Shown here: positions 63,497-64,000 of the stretch, piece by piece | How the letters are laid out: each line of letters opens with the position of its first letter | Numbering within the stretch: the stretch's first letter is position 1 | Source of the DNA: Alphaproteobacteria bacterium | Lineage (GTDB): Bacteria; Myxococcota_A; UBA796; GCA-2862545 | Length of the DNA stretch: 64,000 nucleotides | Assembly (NCBI GenBank): GCA_020632875.1 | Contig: JACKET010000001.1 | Span: 434,001-498,000, forward strand | Direction of reading: 5' to 3' | Notes under the pieces: generated by a model | The model's input: only the letters and a program-made list of their open reading frames with translations | What the model was told of the DNA's origin: nothing | Database searches by the model: none | Program-made: the position numbers and the translations under genes

Positions 63497-64000
63497 CTAC
63501 CACTCGATGTCGATCTCCTCGTGGATGTCGACGGGCAGCTGCCACGGGTTCTCGATGAAGCCGGAATCGACGCCCGATGCGCCGAAGATGGCGTCGATCC
63601 GCTCCTTGTTCTCGCGGTACGCCCGGCCCCCCATCCGCTGCAGCGCGTAGGCGGCGGCCTCGGCGTCCTCGCCGTCGAGCAGCTCCGCGAGCGTGTCGGC
63701 CGCCCCGCGCGTGCCGACCGCGGCGAGCCCGTCGATGGCGGCGCGGCGGATCGACGGGTCGGCGTCGAAGGCCGCGTCGACGAAGGTCGTCTCGGCGCGG
63801 GACCCGGGGTTCGACTGGAGCGCGTACAGCGCGGGGAGCCGCGCCTCCGCGGGGCCGCTGCGCGCGACGTTGGCGATCGCGTCCCGCGCGGCGGGCGTGC
63901 CGAGCTGCGTGAGGCCCGAGAGGGCGGCGGACGCGGTCTTCGGGTCGCTCGCGGCGTCGAGCAGCCGCTCCTCGGCTGCGGCGCCACCCACCCGCGCGAG
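63497..64000 (-). CDS. HEAT-repeat protein (partial, cut by the window end)
   Basis: Frame open to the window edge, so the true start is outside. Repeats of about 30 residues: AALSGLTQLGTPAARDAIANVA, ARLPALYALQ..., AAIDGLAAVGTRGAADTLAELL, AAAYALQRMGGR. Ends EIDIEW. HEAT repeats form solenoids for protein binding. No function can be assigned. Confidence 0.75.
   Translation of the reverse strand, partial: LARVGGAAAEERLLDAASDPKTASAALSGLTQLGTPAARDAIANVARSGPAEARLPALYALQSNPGSRAETTFVDAAFDADPSIRRAAIDGLAAVGTRGAADTLAELLDGEDAEAAAYALQRMGGRAYRENKERIDAIFGASGVDSGFIENPWQLPVDIHEEIDIEW

Overview
The window is very GC-rich, gene-dense bacterial DNA, almost certainly from a myxobacterium-like lineage (Myxococcota or a close deltaproteobacterial relative). 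The signs are: several eukaryote-like Ser/Thr kinases, an FHA-sigma54 activator, PEGA-domain proteins, MopE-type Cys/Asp repeats, many short lipoproteins, a DUF1501/cytochrome cluster, and two proteins ending in a MYXO-CTERM-like tail (Cys, membrane helix, Arg cluster). No rRNA, CRISPR, prophage, IS element or biosynthetic cluster was found.

Layout. 0-4 kb: a secreted FG-GAP/beta-barrel-like protein, a divergent SRPBCC/SDR pair around a palindromic operator, then three tRNAs (Arg-ACG, Ser-GCT, Ser-TGA). 4-9.7 kb: a signalling block. A kinase-ATPase-TPR protein with a 41-residue Pro-rich leader gene diverges, across a nested inverted repeat, from an FHA-sigma54 activator. The activator is translationally coupled to a thioredoxin-like lipoprotein that is interrupted by one in-frame TGA exactly where the first redox Cys should be, followed by a plausible bacterial SECIS hairpin; it is probably a selenoprotein. 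10-13.4 kb: serS followed by two overlapping genes for proteins with a possible SUKH-like N-terminus and two HU-like DNA-binding domains. 13.4-25.7 kb: housekeeping genes (acyltransferase, lipB, tmk), a POT peptide transporter, a lipase-like lipoprotein, a MopE/beta-helix pair and a copper-type ATPase. 26-35.8 kb: surface and lipoprotein genes, including a six-gene DUF1501/haem cluster, one gene behind an excellent sigma54 promoter, and two PEGA-type proteins. 36-42 kb: a second kinase-ATPase-TPR protein, then a 1-kb gene-free region full of dispersed repeats, then small envelope proteins. 42.7-48.2 kb: a lipA-pdh operon whose E2 is frameshifted and whose two E1 subunits lack the thiamine-diphosphate signatures. 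48.3-57.8 kb: one 3163-residue pseudokinase/coiled-coil protein. 57.8-64 kb: a DUF547 lipoprotein, a kinase fused to a cyclic-nucleotide-binding domain, a lipase-like hydrolase coupled to a MiaE-like hydroxylase, and a HEAT-repeat protein cut by the window edge.

Themes. Phospho-signalling (three active-looking kinases, one pseudokinase, one FHA regulator) is interleaved with envelope proteins. Many adjacent genes overlap by 1, 4 or 7 nt (TGATG, ATGA, GTGA, CTGA), so translational coupling is common. Five genes have a TAnnnT hexamer exactly 6 nt before the start codon, suggesting leaderless mRNAs. Intergenic spacers carry heptanucleotide tandem repeats (four loci, five arrays) and copies of a composite dispersed repeat, mostly in spacers between convergent genes. 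All calls are from reading the sequence; no database search was run.
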